42,576 nucleotides of DNA, taken from assembly GCA_003165155.1 (NCBI GenBank), contig PLSK01000104.1:10001-52576 (forward strand). The letters are read 5' to 3'. The notes beneath the pieces were generated by a model, which was not told the DNA's origin, ran no database searches, and was given only the letters and a program-made list of their open reading frames with translations. This DNA is from Mycobacterium sp. (GTDB taxonomy: Bacteria > Actinomycetota > Actinomycetes > Mycobacteriales > Mycobacteriaceae). Of the stretch, positions 23,906-33,881 are shown piece after piece (position 1 is the first letter of the stretch; the number at the start of each line of letters is the position of its first letter). Made by a program: the position numbers and the translations under genes.

Positions 23906-24430
23906 CCTCGCTAACTACCTCGCGGGCGCGCGGACAGATTAACGGCGTGCAAAGAATTGGCCTCCGACCAGAACACCGAATGGCTGGTGGCCCAGTCCTT
24001 CCGAATGCGCTGTTGTTTAGCTGGGATGCGCGAACCGACACGCCTGACTTGCGGCGGCCTTGCGGCGACCAGACGGCCCGTTACCAGCAATTGCCGCCCT
24101 TACCTGCGACGATACGGAAACGCTGCCGTGCAGCCAATCCGTAGATCCGCTACCGGCCAAATACTTTCAGGCCTCCGAGAAATCTGATCCGAAACGGCTC
24201 ATGCGGCTTCGCTGACCGCCGAATCCCCTCCGTTAGCGCGCCGTGAGAACGCGCTCGGACGCGACGAAACTACAACCGGGGAGATAACATTCACCCCGAG
24301 CAAGCGCACCGACCATCACGACGCTATGTTGATGATCACTGTGACGGGAAATAGACCCGTTCCGTCACAGCAGCCCAGCCACCGCCCCCCGGCCACCGCA
24401 CTGGTGGCCCCGTTCGACGGATGGAGCGAA
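23906..24430 (+). promoter_or_regulatory. 525-nt leader and promoter region of the nuo operon
   Basis: No recognisable gene. Short frames here have no family features and weak codon bias. The base composition is more AT-rich than the flanking genes. In M. tuberculosis a PPE gene (PPE52) lies between the response regulator and nuoA; I see no PPE motifs here. TAACAT at 24295-24300 is a candidate -10, giving a leader of about 120 nt that contains a long inverted repeat (separate entry). GGAG at 24423-24426 serves the TTG start of nuoA. Confidence 0.4.
24339..24370 (+). promoter_or_regulatory. 9-bp inverted repeat in the nuoA leader
   Basis: CTGTGACGG (24339-24347) and CCGTCACAG (24362-24370) are perfect complements separated by 14 nt that themselves contain GGG...CCC-type pairing possibilities. 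It lies about 60 nt before the nuoA start and downstream of the candidate -10, so in RNA it would be a stable hairpin; in DNA it could bind a dimeric regulator. No U-tract follows. Confidence 0.45.
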
Positions 24431-24808
24431 TTGAACGCGTACATACCCATCCTGGTGCTAGCGGCCATCGCCGCTGCGTTCGGCATCGGCTCAGTCGTGA
24501 TCGCGAGCCTGGCCGGCCCGTCCCGTTACAACAAGTCCAAGATGGCCGCCTACGAGTGCGGAATCGAGCCCACCGAGACCCCGGTCAGCGGCCCGCACGC
24601 GACGGCCGGACAGCGGTTCCCGGTGAAGTATTACCTGACCGCAATGCTGTTTATCGTCTTCGACATCGAAATTGTGTTCTTGTATCCCTGGGCGGTCAGT
24701 TACGACGCACTGGGGACGTTCGCGCTCGTCGAAATGGTGGTGTTCATGCTCACGGTTTTCGTGGCCTACGCGTATGTGTGGCGCCGCGGCGGCCTGACGT
24801 GGGATTGA
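24431..24808 (+). CDS. nuoA: NADH-quinone oxidoreductase subunit A
   Basis: 125-residue three-helix membrane subunit of complex I, helping to form the quinone-entry region with NuoH and NuoJ. It has YECGIEP in the loop after helix 1, FPVKYYLTAMLFIVFDIEIVFLYPWAV with the conserved acidic pair, and the mycobacterial C-terminus VWRRGGLTWD. The TTG start is selected because it follows GGAG by 4 nt and yields the NAYIPILVL N-terminus seen in mycobacterial NuoA; an in-frame ATG at 24326 would add 35 residues of low-complexity Pro/Ser sequence overlapping the hairpin. Confidence 0.9.
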   Translation: MNAYIPILVLAAIAAAFGIGSVVIASLAGPSRYNKSKMAAYECGIEPTETPVSGPHATAGQRFPVKYYLTAMLFIVFDIEIVFLYPWAVSYDALGTFALVEMVVFMLTVFVAYAYVWRRGGLTWD

Positions 24809-24816
24809 GGTAAGTC

Positions 24817-25371
24817 GTGGGCCTGGAAGAACAACTACCCGGCGGCATTCTGCTGTCGACGGTCGAGAAGGTGGCCGGCTACGTCCGCAAGAACTCGCTG
24901 TGGCCGGCGACGTTCGGGCTGGCGTGCTGCGCCATCGAGATGATGGCAACCGCAGGACCAAGGTTCGACATCGCACGATTCGGCATGGAACGGTTCTCGG
25001 CGACGCCGCGCCAGGCCGACCTGATGATCGTCGCCGGACGGGTCAGTCAGAAGATGGCGCCGGTATTGCGCCAGATCTACGACCAGATGGCCGAGCCGAA
25101 GTGGGTGCTGGCCATGGGGGTATGCGCGTCGTCCGGCGGGATGTTCAACAACTACGCGATCGTGCAGGGCGTGGACCACATCGTTCCGGTCGACATCTAC
25201 CTCCCCGGCTGTCCGCCGCGCCCGGAGATGCTGATGCACGCAATCCTCAAGCTGCACGAGAAGATTCAGGAAATGCCGCTGGGCGTCAACCGGGAGACCG
25301 CCATCGCCGAAGCCGAGCAGGCGGCGCTGGGGGCTAGGCCGACGATCGAGATGCTTGGCCTGCTGCGATGA
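24817..25371 (+). CDS. nuoB: NADH-quinone oxidoreductase subunit B
   Basis: 184 residues. Peripheral-arm subunit holding cluster N2, the last iron-sulfur centre before quinone. Ligands are visible as the tandem cysteines in [10 protein letters not shown], the cysteine in [13 protein letters not shown] and that in [13 protein letters not shown] start preceded by GAGGTAAG. The end overlaps nuoC by ATGA. Confidence 0.96.
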   Translation: MGLEEQLPGGILLSTVEKVAGYVRKNSLWPATFGLACCAIEMMATAGPRFDIARFGMERFSATPRQADLMIVAGRVSQKMAPVLRQIYDQMAEPKWVLAMGVCASSGGMFNNYAIVQGVDHIVPVDIYLPGCPPRPEMLMHAILKLHEKIQEMPLGVNRETAIAEAEQAALGARPTIEMLGLLR

Positions 25372-26096
25372 GCTCACCGGATCACGACCCGAAACAAGCA
25401 GCCATCAGTGCAGCGGATGCCGCGGCCGCCGCCGCAGCGGAAGTGATCAACGTTCGCCACGGCATGTTCGGTGTCACCGGCTCCGGCGACACGTCCGGAT
25501 ACGGGCGGCTGGTGCGCGAGGTCGCACTCCCGGGCAGTAGCCCCCGACCGTACGGCGGCTACTTCGATGAGGTCGTCGACAACCTCGCCGACGTGCTGAA
25601 GGGCGCGGGCGTCGACCCGGACGACGCGATCGAGACGGTAGTGGTGGATCGCGGCGAGCTCACTCTGCATGTGCGCCGGGACCTGCTGCCGCAGGTCGCC
25701 CAGCGCCTCCGCGACGAACCGGCGCTGCGTTTCGAGCTGTGCCTGGGCGTCAGTGGCGTGCACTACCCGCACGAAACGGACCGGGAATTGCACGCCGTGT
25801 ACCCGCTGCAGTCGATCACCCACAATCGGCGAATCCGGCTGGAAGTGTCTGCGCCGGATGGTGATCCGCACATCCCCACGCTCTACGGCGTCTATCCGAC
25901 CAGCGACTGGCACGAGCGCGAGACCTACGATTTCTTCGGGATCATCTTCGACGGGCATCCGTCGCTCGCCAGGATCGAGATGCCCGACGACTGGCAGGGG
26001 CATCCGCAACGTAAGGACTACCCGCTTGGCGGCATCCCGGTCGAATACAAGGGCGCGCAGATACCTCCGCCCGACGAGCGGAGGGGCTACAACTGA
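25368..26096 (+). CDS. nuoC: NADH-quinone oxidoreductase subunit C
   Basis: 242-residue 30-kDa-type subunit that docks NuoD and NuoB. The signature [17 protein letters not shown] with the following RKDYPLGG is clear. An N-terminal Ala-rich extension precedes the conserved fold, as in other mycobacteria. NuoC and NuoD are separate here, not fused as in E. coli. Its TGA overlaps the ATG of a 14-codon micro-ORF that leads into nuoD. Confidence 0.95.
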   Translation: MSSPDHDPKQAAISAADAAAAAAAEVINVRHGMFGVTGSGDTSGYGRLVREVALPGSSPRPYGGYFDEVVDNLADVLKGAGVDPDDAIETVVVDRGELTLHVRRDLLPQVAQRLRDEPALRFELCLGVSGVHYPHETDRELHAVYPLQSITHNRRIRLEVSAPDGDPHIPTLYGVYPTSDWHERETYDFFGIIFDGHPSLARIEMPDDWQGHPQRKDYPLGGIPVEYKGAQIPPPDERRGYN

Positions 26097-26140
26097 TGTC
26101 TGAAAAAGAGTGCAAATTGTCGGAAAAAGAGGTCAAATGA
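26096..26140 (+). CDS. Micro-ORF linking nuoC and nuoD ([14 protein letters not shown])
   Basis: ATG overlaps the nuoC stop (TGATG) and its TGA overlaps the nuoD start (ATGA), so a ribosome could pass from nuoC through this 14-residue frame into nuoD without a gap. The peptide is two copies of a seven-residue unit, MSEKECK and LSEKEVK, very hydrophilic and Lys/Glu-rich. The arrangement copies that of MIRU micro-ORFs, but the sequence is different. Likely a translational bridge; peptide function unknown. GAAAAAGAGG also provides a ribosome binding site for nuoD. Confidence 0.5.
   Translation: MSEKECKLSEKEVK
26097..26138 (+). repeat. Tandem direct repeat (2 x 21 nt) between nuoC and nuoD
   Basis: Two adjacent 21-nt copies, 26097-26117 and 26118-26138, agree at 18 of 21 positions and share the core GGAAAAAGAG/TGAAAAAGAG and a CAAAT end. 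The unit length is a multiple of three, so the micro-ORF frame is preserved through both copies. The A-rich composition is unusual for this genome. Confidence 0.75.
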
Positions 26141-27435
26141 CCGACACTCAAACCGTTCTCGTTGCCGGAGGCCAGGACTGGGACAACGTCGTCCAGGCCG
26201 CCCGCAACGCCGACCCAGGCGAGCGCATCGTCGTCAACATGGGCCCGCAGCATCCGTCCACCCACGGCGTGCTGCGGCTGATCCTCGAGATCGAGGGAGA
26301 GACGGTCACCGAGGCTCGGTGCGGAATCGGCTACCTGCACACCGGGATCGAGAAGAACCTCGAATACCGCTACTGGACCCAGGGCGTCACCTTCGTGACC
26401 CGGATGGACTACCTGTCGCCGTTTTTCAACGAGACCGTCTTTTGCCTGGGCGTGGAGAAGCTGCTCGGCATCACCGACGAGATACCCGAACGCGTCAACG
26501 TCATCCGCGTGCTGATGATGGAACTCAACCGGATCTCGTCGCATCTGGTCGCGCTCGCCACCGGCGGCATGGAGCTCGGCGCCATGACCCCGATGTTCAC
26601 CGGCTTCAGAGGGCGCGAAATTATCCTCACCCTGTTCGAATCCATCACCGGGTTACGGATGAACAGCGCCTACATCCGCCCCGGCGGCGTCGCGCAGGAT
26701 CTGCCGCCGAACGCGAAGACCGAGATCTCCGAGGCCCTCCCCCCGTTGCGGGACGCGATACGCGAGATGGGCGATCTGCTCAGCGCGAACGCCATCTGGA
26801 AGGCGCGCACCGAGGACGTCGGCTACCTGGACCTGGCCGGATGCATGGCACTCGGCATCACCGGGCCGATCCTGCGTTCCACCGGGCTGCCGCACGACCT
26901 CCGCAAGAGCGAACCCTACTGCGGGTACGAGAACTACGAATTCGACGTGATAACCGCTGACGGTTGTGACGCCTACGGGCGCTACATCATTCGCGTCAAC
27001 GAGATGTGGGAGTCGGTCAAGATCGTCGAGCAGTGCCTGGACAAGTTGCAACCCGGCCCGACCATGGTCGAGGACCGCAAGATCGCCTGGCCGGCCGACC
27101 TGAAGGTGGGCCCCGACGGCATGGGTAACTCGCCGGAGCACATCGAGAAGATCATGAGCGGCTCGATGGAGGCGTTGATCCACCACTTCAAGCTGGTCAC
27201 CGAGGGTATCCACGTTCCGGCGGGCCAGGTATACGTAGCGGTCGAATCGCCGCGCGGGGAGCTCGGAGCACACATGGTCAGCGACGGCGGCACCCGCCCG
27301 TACCGGGTCCATTACCGGGACCCTTCCTTCACCAATCTGCAGGCGGTCGCCGCGATGTGTGAGGGCGGGATGGTCGCCGACCTGATCTCCGCGGTCGCCA
27401 GCATCGACCCGGTAATGGGAGGGGTCGACCGGTGA
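26137..27435 (+). CDS. nuoD: NADH-quinone oxidoreductase subunit D
   Basis: 432-residue 49-kDa-type subunit that forms the quinone-binding pocket with NuoB, descended from hydrogenase large subunits. [14 protein letters not shown] near residue 35 carries the conserved quinone-site histidines; [14 protein letters not shown] lies near the C-terminus and the protein ends DPVMGGVDR. The ATG at 26137, after AAAGAGG, is chosen over a GTG at 26110. Overlaps nuoE by 4 nt. Confidence 0.96.
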   Translation: MTDTQTVLVAGGQDWDNVVQAARNADPGERIVVNMGPQHPSTHGVLRLILEIEGETVTEARCGIGYLHTGIEKNLEYRYWTQGVTFVTRMDYLSPFFNETVFCLGVEKLLGITDEIPERVNVIRVLMMELNRISSHLVALATGGMELGAMTPMFTGFRGREIILTLFESITGLRMNSAYIRPGGVAQDLPPNAKTEISEALPPLRDAIREMGDLLSANAIWKARTEDVGYLDLAGCMALGITGPILRSTGLPHDLRKSEPYCGYENYEFDVITADGCDAYGRYIIRVNEMWESVKIVEQCLDKLQPGPTMVEDRKIAWPADLKVGPDGMGNSPEHIEKIMSGSMEALIHHFKLVTEGIHVPAGQVYVAVESPRGELGAHMVSDGGTRPYRVHYRDPSFTNLQAVAAMCEGGMVADLISAVASIDPVMGGVDR

Positions 27436-28205
27436 CAGCGCCAGGCGCAGGCAGCAACGGCGAGCGGGTCTTCATCCGGCTTGGCCCACCACCCGAAGAG
27501 CCGCACCAGTTCGTGGTTGAGGGCGCTCCGCGGTCGTATTCACCAGAGGTGCAGGCGCGGCTGGAGGTCGACGCCAAGGAGATCATCGGTCGCTACCCAA
27601 ACAAGCGGTCCGCGCTGTTGCCGCTGCTGCACTTGGTGCAATCCGAGGACTCCTACATCACCCCGGCAGGAATGGAATTCTGCGCCACGCAACTGGGATT
27701 GACCGGGGCCGAGGTGTCGGCGGTCGCAAGCTTCTACTCGATGTACCGCCGCGGCCCCACGGGCGATTATCTGGTCGGTGTCTGCACGAACACGCTGTGC
27801 GCGGTCATGGGCGGCGATGCCATCTTCGACAGCCTCAAGGAACATCTCGGCATCGGCCACGACGGGACCACGCCCGACGGCGCCGTCACCCTGCAACACA
27901 TCGAATGCAACGCCGCCTGTGATTTCGCGCCGGTGATGATGGTCAACTGGGAGTTCTACGACAACCAGACGACAGAGTCGGCGCGCGAACTCATCGACTC
28001 ACTGCGAGCGGGTAGCCCCAAGGCCCCCACCCGGGGGGCTGCGCCGCTGTGCAGCTTCCGCGAGGCATCGCGGATCCTTGCGGGCCTGCCCGATGAGCGT
28101 CCGGACGAGGGCCAGGGCGGAGCCGGCGCGGCGACGCTGGCCGGGCTTGCGGTGGCAAAGGAACACGGCATGCAGGCCCCGACGGCTCCGGAGGGCCAGT
28201 CATGA
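27432..28205 (+). CDS. nuoE: NADH-quinone oxidoreductase subunit E
   Basis: 257-residue thioredoxin-like [2Fe-2S] subunit (cluster N1a) of the NADH module. Cluster ligands are the cysteines of [11 protein letters not shown] and [14 protein letters not shown] start within the nuoD stop overlap (GTGA). The C-terminal 60 residues, Gly/Ala/Pro-rich, extend beyond the fold as in other mycobacterial NuoE. The end overlaps the nuoF ATG. Confidence 0.95.
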   Translation: MTAPGAGSNGERVFIRLGPPPEEPHQFVVEGAPRSYSPEVQARLEVDAKEIIGRYPNKRSALLPLLHLVQSEDSYITPAGMEFCATQLGLTGAEVSAVASFYSMYRRGPTGDYLVGVCTNTLCAVMGGDAIFDSLKEHLGIGHDGTTPDGAVTLQHIECNAACDFAPVMMVNWEFYDNQTTESARELIDSLRAGSPKAPTRGAAPLCSFREASRILAGLPDERPDEGQGGAGAATLAGLAVAKEHGMQAPTAPEGQS

Positions 28206-29620
28206 CCACCGCTGCGACTACGCCCGAGGCAACGCCGTTGACCCCGGTGCTCAGCAGTTACTGGGATGACCCCGAGTCGTGGACCATGGCGACGTACCAA
28301 CGCCATGACGGGTACAAGGCATTGAAGAAGGCCCTGGCGATGGAGCCCGACGCGGTGATCGGCGCCGTAAAGGATTCGGGGTTGCGCGGGCGCGGCGGCG
28401 CGGGCTTCTCCACCGGCACGAAGTGGTCGTTCATTCCGCAGGGTGACAGCGGCGCGGCCGCCAAGCCGCACTACCTGGTAGTCAACGCCGACGAGTCCGA
28501 ACCTGGTACGTGCAAAGACATCCCGCTGATGCTGGCGACACCGCACATACTCGTCGAAGGCGTCATCATTGCCGCCTACGCGATCCGGGCGAGCCACGCG
28601 TTCATCTACGTGCGCGGCGAAGTACTGCCAATACTGCGCCGACTGCAGAACGCGGTGGCCGAGGCCTACGCTGCCGGCTTCCTGGGCCGCGATATCGCCG
28701 GCTCCGGCTTCGACCTGGAGTTGGTGGTGCACGCCGGTGCGGGCGCATACATCTGCGGCGAGGAAACCGCACTGCTCGATTCGCTGGAGGGCAGGCGCGG
28801 GCAGCCGCGACTGCGGCCGCCGTTCCCCGCCGTCGCCGGGCTCTACGGCTGCCCGACGGTGATCAACAACGTCGAGACGATCGCCAGTGTGCCGCCGATC
28901 ATTCTCAACGGCGTCGAGTGGTTCCGATCGATGGGCACCGAGAAATCGCCTGGCTTCACGCTGTATTCGCTGTCCGGTCACGTCACCCGCCCCGGCCAGT
29001 ACGAGGCCCCGCTGGGTATCACGTTGCGCGAGTTGCTCGACTACGCGGGCGGCGTGCGCGCTGGGCACCGGATCAAGTTCTGGACTCCCGGGGGCTCGTC
29101 GACACCTTTGCTGACCGACGAGCATCTGGACGTGCCGATGGACTACGAGGGCGTGGCTGCCGCCGGCTCGATGCTGGGGACCAAGGCGCTGGAAATCTTC
29201 GACGAAACCACGTGCGTGGTGCGCGCGGTGTGGCGCTGGACCGAGTTCTACAAGCACGAGTCGTGCGGCAAATGCACTCCTTGCCGGGAGGGCACCTTTT
29301 GGCTGGACCAGATCTACGAGCGACTGGAAACCGGCTCGAAAACCAACCCAGCCAGCCTCGAGGATATCGACAAACTTGTGGACATTGCCAACGCCATCAA
29401 CGGAAAGTCGTTCTGCGCGTTGGGCGATGGTGCAGCCAGCCCGGTGCTGTCGTCTATCGCGCTCTTCCGCGACGAGTACATCGCCCACATCGAGGGCGGC
29501 GGATGCCCGTTCGACCCGCGAGACTCCATGCTGACCGTCGATAGCGCGAAAGGGACGGGACCCGATGACGCGCGCAGTGACGATGCAGAGCGAAGCGATG
29601 AGGAGGAGCGGCGCTCATGA
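28202..29620 (+). CDS. nuoF: NADH-quinone oxidoreductase subunit F, with MIRU-derived C-terminal tail
   Basis: 472-residue NADH- and FMN-binding subunit, entry point for electrons. FMN/NADH sites: [13 protein letters not shown] and [14 protein letters not shown]; the [4Fe-4S] cluster N3 is held by [12 protein letters not shown] (about residues 352-363) and a later cysteine in KSFCALGDG. The conserved protein ends about CPFDPRDSM; the following ~28 residues include [10 protein letters not shown], encoded by a 36-nt repeat also found between nuoG and nuoH. I recall M. tuberculosis NuoF as about 445 residues, so the tail is an addition. Stop overlaps nuoG ATG. Confidence 0.95.
   Translation: MTTAATTPEATPLTPVLSSYWDDPESWTMATYQRHDGYKALKKALAMEPDAVIGAVKDSGLRGRGGAGFSTGTKWSFIPQGDSGAAAKPHYLVVNADESEPGTCKDIPLMLATPHILVEGVIIAAYAIRASHAFIYVRGEVLPILRRLQNAVAEAYAAGFLGRDIAGSGFDLELVVHAGAGAYICGEETALLDSLEGRRGQPRLRPPFPAVAGLYGCPTVINNVETIASVPPIILNGVEWFRSMGTEKSPGFTLYSLSGHVTRPGQYEAPLGITLRELLDYAGGVRAGHRIKFWTPGGSSTPLLTDEHLDVPMDYEGVAAAGSMLGTKALEIFDETTCVVRAVWRWTEFYKHESCGKCTPCREGTFWLDQIYERLETGSKTNPASLEDIDKLVDIANAINGKSFCALGDGAASPVLSSIALFRDEYIAHIEGGGCPFDPRDSMLTVDSAKGTGPDDARSDDAERSDEEERRS
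29579..29614 (+). repeat. MIRU-like short repeat, copy 1 (nuoF/nuoG junction)
   Basis: A 36-nt element containing GATGCAGAGCGAAGCGATGA then GGAGGAGCGGCGC, 35/36 identical to the copy at 32055-32090. It resembles the ends of mycobacterial interspersed repetitive units found in operon junctions such as senX3-regX3, in a short form. It lies in frame at the 3' end of nuoF and supplies GGAGGAG as ribosome binding site for nuoG. Confidence 0.8.
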
Positions 29621-32046
29621 CTAGTGCGGCCAAGACCGAAACCGGCGATGAGCTGAGTCGACCGGACATGGTGACGCTGACCATCGACGACGTCGAAGTC
29701 ACTGTTCCCAAGGGAACTCTGGTGATTCGCGCGGCCGAGTTGGTGGGCATCCAGATCCCGCGCTTCTGCGACCACCCGCTGCTGGATCCGGTCGGTGCCT
29801 GCCGGCAGTGTCTGGTCGAGGTCGAGGGGCAGCGCAAACCAATGGCGTCGTGCACCATCGTGGCGACGGACGAAATGGTGGTGCGCACACAACTGACCTC
29901 GGAGGCGGCCGACCAGGCCCAGCACGGCGTGATGGAGCTGCTGCTGATCAACCATCCGCTGGACTGCCCGATGTGCGACAAGGGCGGCGAATGCCCGCTG
30001 CAGAACCAGGCAATGTCCAACGGCCGCGACGACTCTCGTTTCGAAGACGTCAAGCGCACCTTCGCCAAGCCGATCAACATCTCCTCGCAGGTCTTGCTGG
30101 ATCGCGAGCGCTGCATCTTGTGCGCACGTTGCACCCGGTTCTCCGAGCAGATCGCCGGCGATCCGTTCATCGACATGCAAGAGCGCGGCGCCTTGCAGCA
30201 GGTCGGCATCTACGCCAACGAGCCGTTCGATTCATATTTCTCGGGCAACGCGGTGCAGATCTGCCCGGTTGGCGCGCTGACAGGGACCGCCTACCGGTTC
30301 CGGGCCCGCCCGTTCGACCTGGTCTCCAGCCCGAGCGTGTGCGAGCACTGCGCGTCGGGATGCGCACAGCGCACCGACCACCGCCGGGGCAAGGTGCTCC
30401 GTCGGCTCGCCGGTGACGATCCCGAAGTCAACGAAGAGTGGAACTGCGACAAAGGCCGGTGGGCGTTCCGCTACGCGACCCAACCGGACCTGATCACCAC
30501 TCCCCTGATGCGGAACGCCGACGGCTCGCTACAACCCGCGTCCTGGTCCCATGCGATCGCCACCGCGGTCAAGGGACTGGAGGCGGCCCGCGGCCGCACG
30601 GGAGTGCTGGTCGGGGGCAGGGCGACCTGGGAGGACGCCTACGCCTACTCCAAGTTCGCTCGAATCACGTTGGACAGCAACGACATCGATTTCCGCGCGC
30701 GTCCCCACTCGCCGGAGGAGGCCGAATTCCTGGCTGCCCGGGTCGCGGGCCGGCCGGTGACGGTCAGCTATTCAGACTTGGAAACGGCACCGGTGGTGTT
30801 GCTGGTCGGCTTCGAACCCGAAGACGAGTCGCCCATCGTGTTCCTGCGGCTGCGCAAGGCGGCCCGCAAGCACAGCCTCCCGGTCTACGCGGTCGCCCCA
30901 TTCGCTACGCGCGCGCTGGAAAAGATGTCCGGCCGCTTACTGCAGACCGCTCCCGGCGCAGAGGCTTCGACACTGGACGGGCTGGCCACCGGTGAATTAG
31001 GCGATCTGCTGGCCACGCCCGGCGCCGTCATCATGGTCGGGGAACGCCTGGCCACCGTTGCGGGCGGGTTCTCTGCCGCCGCCCGGCTCGCCGACGCCAC
31101 CGGGGCCCGGCTGGCCTGGGTACCGCGACGGGCCGGCGAACGCGGCGCGCTGGAGGCCGGCGCGCTGCCCACATTGCTGCCCGGTGGCCGTCCGGTCGCC
31201 GACGACGCAGCCCGGGCGCAGGTTGCCGCGGCCTGGAATGTGGACGAATTGCCCACTGCCGCAGGACGTGACGTTGACGGCATCCTCGCTGCCGCCGCCG
31301 ACGGGTCCCTGGGCGCACTGCTGGTCGGCGGCATCGAACCCGACGACTTCGCCGATCCCGAAGCGGTGCTGGCCGCGCTGGATGCCGCAAGCTTTGTGGT
31401 CAGCCTGGAGCTGCGGCACAGCGCCGTCACCGAGCGCGCTGACATCGTGTTTCCGGTCGCCCCGACGACACAGAAGTCCGGCACCTTCGTCAACTGGGAG
31501 GGCCGCTTTCGAGCTTTTGCTCCCGCATTGCACGGAAGCACCCAGCAGGCGAGTCGGTCGGATTACCAGGTGCTCGACGCGCTGGCCGACGAAATGGGCG
31601 TCTACCTGGGGATGTCTGGCGTCGAGGCAGCCCGCGAGGAAGCGGCCGCGCTGGGCGCCTGGGATGGCAAACGTGTCGGCGGCCCCCAGGTCGCGGTCAC
31701 TCAACCGGCCCAACCCGGGGCGGGTGAAGCGGTGCTGACCGGCTGGCGAATGCTGGTCGACCGCGGCCGCCTGCAAGACGGCGAACCGCATCTGGCCGGT
31801 ACCGCGCGCACACCGGTGGCACGGCTGTCGGCCGGTACGGCGACGGAAATCGGCGCCGCTGACGGCGCCGCAGTCACCGTCAGCACCGATCGCGGCTCAA
31901 TCACCCTGCCGCTGGCGGTCACCGACATGCCCGACCGGGTGGTCTGGCTCCCGCTGAACTCGCCGGGTTCGGCGGTACAGCGCCAGCTTGGCGTGACGGT
32001 GGGCAGCTTGGTCAAGGTCTCGGCGAAGAGCGGAGCGGACGTATGA
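29617..32046 (+). CDS. nuoG: NADH-quinone oxidoreductase subunit G
   Basis: 809 residues, largest peripheral subunit, carrying the electron wire. The N-terminal [2Fe-2S] ferredoxin domain has [37 protein letters not shown] holds the His/Cys-ligated cluster; [13 protein letters not shown] with a later cysteine and CEHCASGC hold further [4Fe-4S] clusters. The CEHCASGC site (CxxCxxxC) marks the extra cluster N7 found in some bacteria. The remainder is a molybdopterin-oxidoreductase-like domain without obvious cofactor. The end overlaps the ATG of a 17-codon micro-ORF. Confidence 0.96.
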   Translation: MTSAAKTETGDELSRPDMVTLTIDDVEVTVPKGTLVIRAAELVGIQIPRFCDHPLLDPVGACRQCLVEVEGQRKPMASCTIVATDEMVVRTQLTSEAADQAQHGVMELLLINHPLDCPMCDKGGECPLQNQAMSNGRDDSRFEDVKRTFAKPINISSQVLLDRERCILCARCTRFSEQIAGDPFIDMQERGALQQVGIYANEPFDSYFSGNAVQICPVGALTGTAYRFRARPFDLVSSPSVCEHCASGCAQRTDHRRGKVLRRLAGDDPEVNEEWNCDKGRWAFRYATQPDLITTPLMRNADGSLQPASWSHAIATAVKGLEAARGRTGVLVGGRATWEDAYAYSKFARITLDSNDIDFRARPHSPEEAEFLAARVAGRPVTVSYSDLETAPVVLLVGFEPEDESPIVFLRLRKAARKHSLPVYAVAPFATRALEKMSGRLLQTAPGAEASTLDGLATGELGDLLATPGAVIMVGERLATVAGGFSAAARLADATGARLAWVPRRAGERGALEAGALPTLLPGGRPVADDAARAQVAAAWNVDELPTAAGRDVDGILAAAADGSLGALLVGGIEPDDFADPEAVLAALDAASFVVSLELRHSAVTERADIVFPVAPTTQKSGTFVNWEGRFRAFAPALHGSTQQASRSDYQVLDALADEMGVYLGMSGVEAAREEAAALGAWDGKRVGGPQVAVTQPAQPGAGEAVLTGWRMLVDRGRLQDGEPHLAGTARTPVARLSAGTATEIGAADGAAVTVSTDRGSITLPLAVTDMPDRVVWLPLNSPGSAVQRQLGVTVGSLVKVSAKSGADV

Positions 32047-32096
32047 CCGCCGGCGACAATGCAGAGCGAAGCGATGAGGAGGAGCGGCGCATATGA
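32043..32096 (+). CDS. Micro-ORF linking nuoG and nuoH ([17 protein letters not shown])
   Basis: The ATG overlaps the nuoG stop (ATGA) and the TGA overlaps the nuoH ATG (ATATGA). The 17-residue frame is built almost entirely from MIRU-like repeat copy 2 and is read in the same phase as the NuoF tail, giving the shared [14 protein letters not shown] elements were described as carrying small frames that overlap the flanking genes, so this is a typical coupling insertion. The peptide itself is highly charged and probably has no folded role. Confidence 0.55.
   Translation: MTAGDNAERSDEEERRI
32055..32090 (+). repeat. MIRU-like short repeat, copy 2 (nuoG/nuoH junction)
   Basis: 36 nt, one mismatch (A for G at position 4) to copy 1 at 29579-29614. 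It provides GAGGAG before nuoH. Both copies are in the direction of transcription, as MIRUs usually are. Confidence 0.8.
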
Positions 32097-33343
32097 CTGC
32101 CTTCGGACACGATCCCTGGTGGCTGGTAGTGGGCAAAGCGCTGGCCATCTTCGTGTTCCTCATGCTCAACGTGCTGGTTGCAATCCTGGCCGAGCGCAAG
32201 ATCCTGGGCTGGATGCAGCTGCGGCCCGGCCCCAACCGGGCGGGGCCGTGGGGCATCGCGCAGAGTCTGGCCGACGGGATCAAGCTGGCACTCAAGGAGA
32301 GCATCACCCCCAGCGGAGTCGACTGGTTCGTGTACATGACGGCGCCGGTCATCTCGGTGGTCCCTGCGTTCACCGCGTTCGCGTTCATCCCGTTCGGCCC
32401 CGAGGTGTCGGTTTTCGGTCACCGGACTCCGTTGCAGCTGACCGACCTGCCCGTCGCGGTGCTGTTCATCCTGGGCCTGTCGGCGATCGGGGTGTACGGC
32501 ATCGTGCTCGCCGGTTGGTCGTCCGGGTCCACCTACCCGCTACTCGGCGGTGTCCGATCGACCGCCCAGGTCATCTCTTACGAGGTGGCGATGGGGCTGT
32601 CGTTCGCGGCCGTCTTCCTGTTCGCCGGCACCATGTCGACGTCGGAGATCGTCAGCGCGCAGGACCGGGTCTGGTACATATTCCTGCTGCTGCCGTCGTT
32701 CGTGATCTACCTCATCTCGATGGTGGGCGAAACCAACCGCGCCCCATTCGACCTGCCGGAGGCCGAGGGCGAACTCGTCGCCGGCTTCCACACCGAGTAC
32801 TCCTCGCTGAAGTTCGCGATATTCATGCTTGCCGAATACGTCAACATGATGACGGTTTCGTCGCTCGCGACCGTGATGTTCTTCGGCGGCTGGCATGCTC
32901 CCTGGCCGATCAACATGTGGTCGGAAGCCAACACCGGCTGGTGGCCGCTGCTCTGGTTCACCGCCAAGATGTGGACCTTCCTGTTCATCTACATCTGGCT
33001 GCGAGGCAGCCTGCCCCGGTTGCGCTACGACCAGTTCATGGCATTGGGCTGGAAACTGCTGATCCCCGCGTCGCTGGTCTGGGTGCTGATCGCGGCGGTC
33101 ATCCGCACGCTGCGCAACCAGGGCTACGAGCACTGGACGACGGCTCTGGTGATCTGCAGCGCGGTCTTTGCCGTGATCCTGGTGCTGTCCTTGCGCAAAC
33201 CGTTCGCCGCCGCGAGTGGCAGGAAACTCAGGCGGCTGCGCCGCGAACAGGCCGCCGCGATCGTCGCCGCCGGACCGGCGTTCCCGACACCGCCGCTTCC
33301 GGGTCAGAAGGCCGTCGCGAGCAAGGAGAAAGCAAGTGCCTAA
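32093..33343 (+). CDS. nuoH: NADH-quinone oxidoreductase subunit H
   Basis: 416-residue eight-helix membrane subunit linking the peripheral arm to the proton pumps and lining the quinone chamber. Signatures: [20 protein letters not shown] and the loop [25 protein letters not shown]. The C-terminus carries a charged Lys/Arg/Ala tail after the last helix, as in mycobacteria. Overlaps nuoI by 8 nt. Confidence 0.96.
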   Translation: MTAFGHDPWWLVVGKALAIFVFLMLNVLVAILAERKILGWMQLRPGPNRAGPWGIAQSLADGIKLALKESITPSGVDWFVYMTAPVISVVPAFTAFAFIPFGPEVSVFGHRTPLQLTDLPVAVLFILGLSAIGVYGIVLAGWSSGSTYPLLGGVRSTAQVISYEVAMGLSFAAVFLFAGTMSTSEIVSAQDRVWYIFLLLPSFVIYLISMVGETNRAPFDLPEAEGELVAGFHTEYSSLKFAIFMLAEYVNMMTVSSLATVMFFGGWHAPWPINMWSEANTGWWPLLWFTAKMWTFLFIYIWLRGSLPRLRYDQFMALGWKLLIPASLVWVLIAAVIRTLRNQGYEHWTTALVICSAVFAVILVLSLRKPFAAASGRKLRRLRREQAAAIVAAGPAFPTPPLPGQKAVASKEKASA

Positions 33344-33881
33344 ATTCCTTGCCGGCGTCGCCGGCTTCGGCGTGACGTTCGGTTCGATGTTCAAGAAGAG
33401 GATCACCGAGCAGTATCCGGAGAAGCCCGGTCCGGTCAAACCGCGCTACCACGGCCGCCACCAGCTCAACCGGTACTCGGATGGCCTGGAGAAATGCATC
33501 GGGTGCGAGCTGTGCGCCTGGTCGTGCCCGGCTGACGCGATCTACGTCGAGGGCGCCGACAACACGGACGAGGCAAGGTTTTCCCCGGGCGAACGCTACG
33601 GCCGCGTCTACCAGATCAACTACCTGCGCTGCATTGGTTGCGGGCTGTGCATCGAGGCGTGCCCCACCCGGGCGCTGACGATGACCAACGACTACGAGTT
33701 GGCCGACGACAACCGCGCCGACTTGATCTACGAGAAGGACCGGCTGCTGGCCCCGCTGCTGCAGGACATGCTGGCGCCGCCCCACCCGCGGGCCGAGGGC
33801 GCTACCGACAAGGACTACTACCAGGGCAACATCACCGCACATGGCCTGCGCGAGAACAAGAACGCGGGAGAGGACCAATGA
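33336..33881 (+). CDS. nuoI: NADH-quinone oxidoreductase subunit I
   Basis: 181-residue ferredoxin-like subunit with two [4Fe-4S] clusters (N6a, N6b): [20 protein letters not shown] and [23 protein letters not shown] start at 33336 inside the nuoH end, with AAGGAG 8 nt upstream; it gives the expected [20 protein letters not shown] membrane-anchoring start. Overlaps nuoJ by ATGA. Confidence 0.95.
   Translation: MPKFLAGVAGFGVTFGSMFKKRITEQYPEKPGPVKPRYHGRHQLNRYSDGLEKCIGCELCAWSCPADAIYVEGADNTDEARFSPGERYGRVYQINYLRCIGCGLCIEACPTRALTMTNDYELADDNRADLIYEKDRLLAPLLQDMLAPPHPRAEGATDKDYYQGNITAHGLRENKNAGEDQ

Noticed and set aside
23957-24187. 76-codon frame in the nuo leader
   Set aside because: No family similarity, poor codon bias and no ribosome binding site; treated as noncoding leader.
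24339-24370. CRP-type site TGTGA...TCACA before nuoA
   Set aside because: The half-sites are separated by more than 20 nt instead of 6, so it is a hairpin or other palindrome, not a CRP site.
27956-29488. 510-codon minus-strand frame opposite nuoE and nuoF
   Set aside because: High-GC shadow of a strongly conserved gene; Arg/Gly/Ala-rich, no motifs, no ribosome binding site.
32059-33375. 438-codon + strand frame in another phase over nuoH
   Set aside because: Shadow frame; nuoH in the correct phase has all family motifs and helices.
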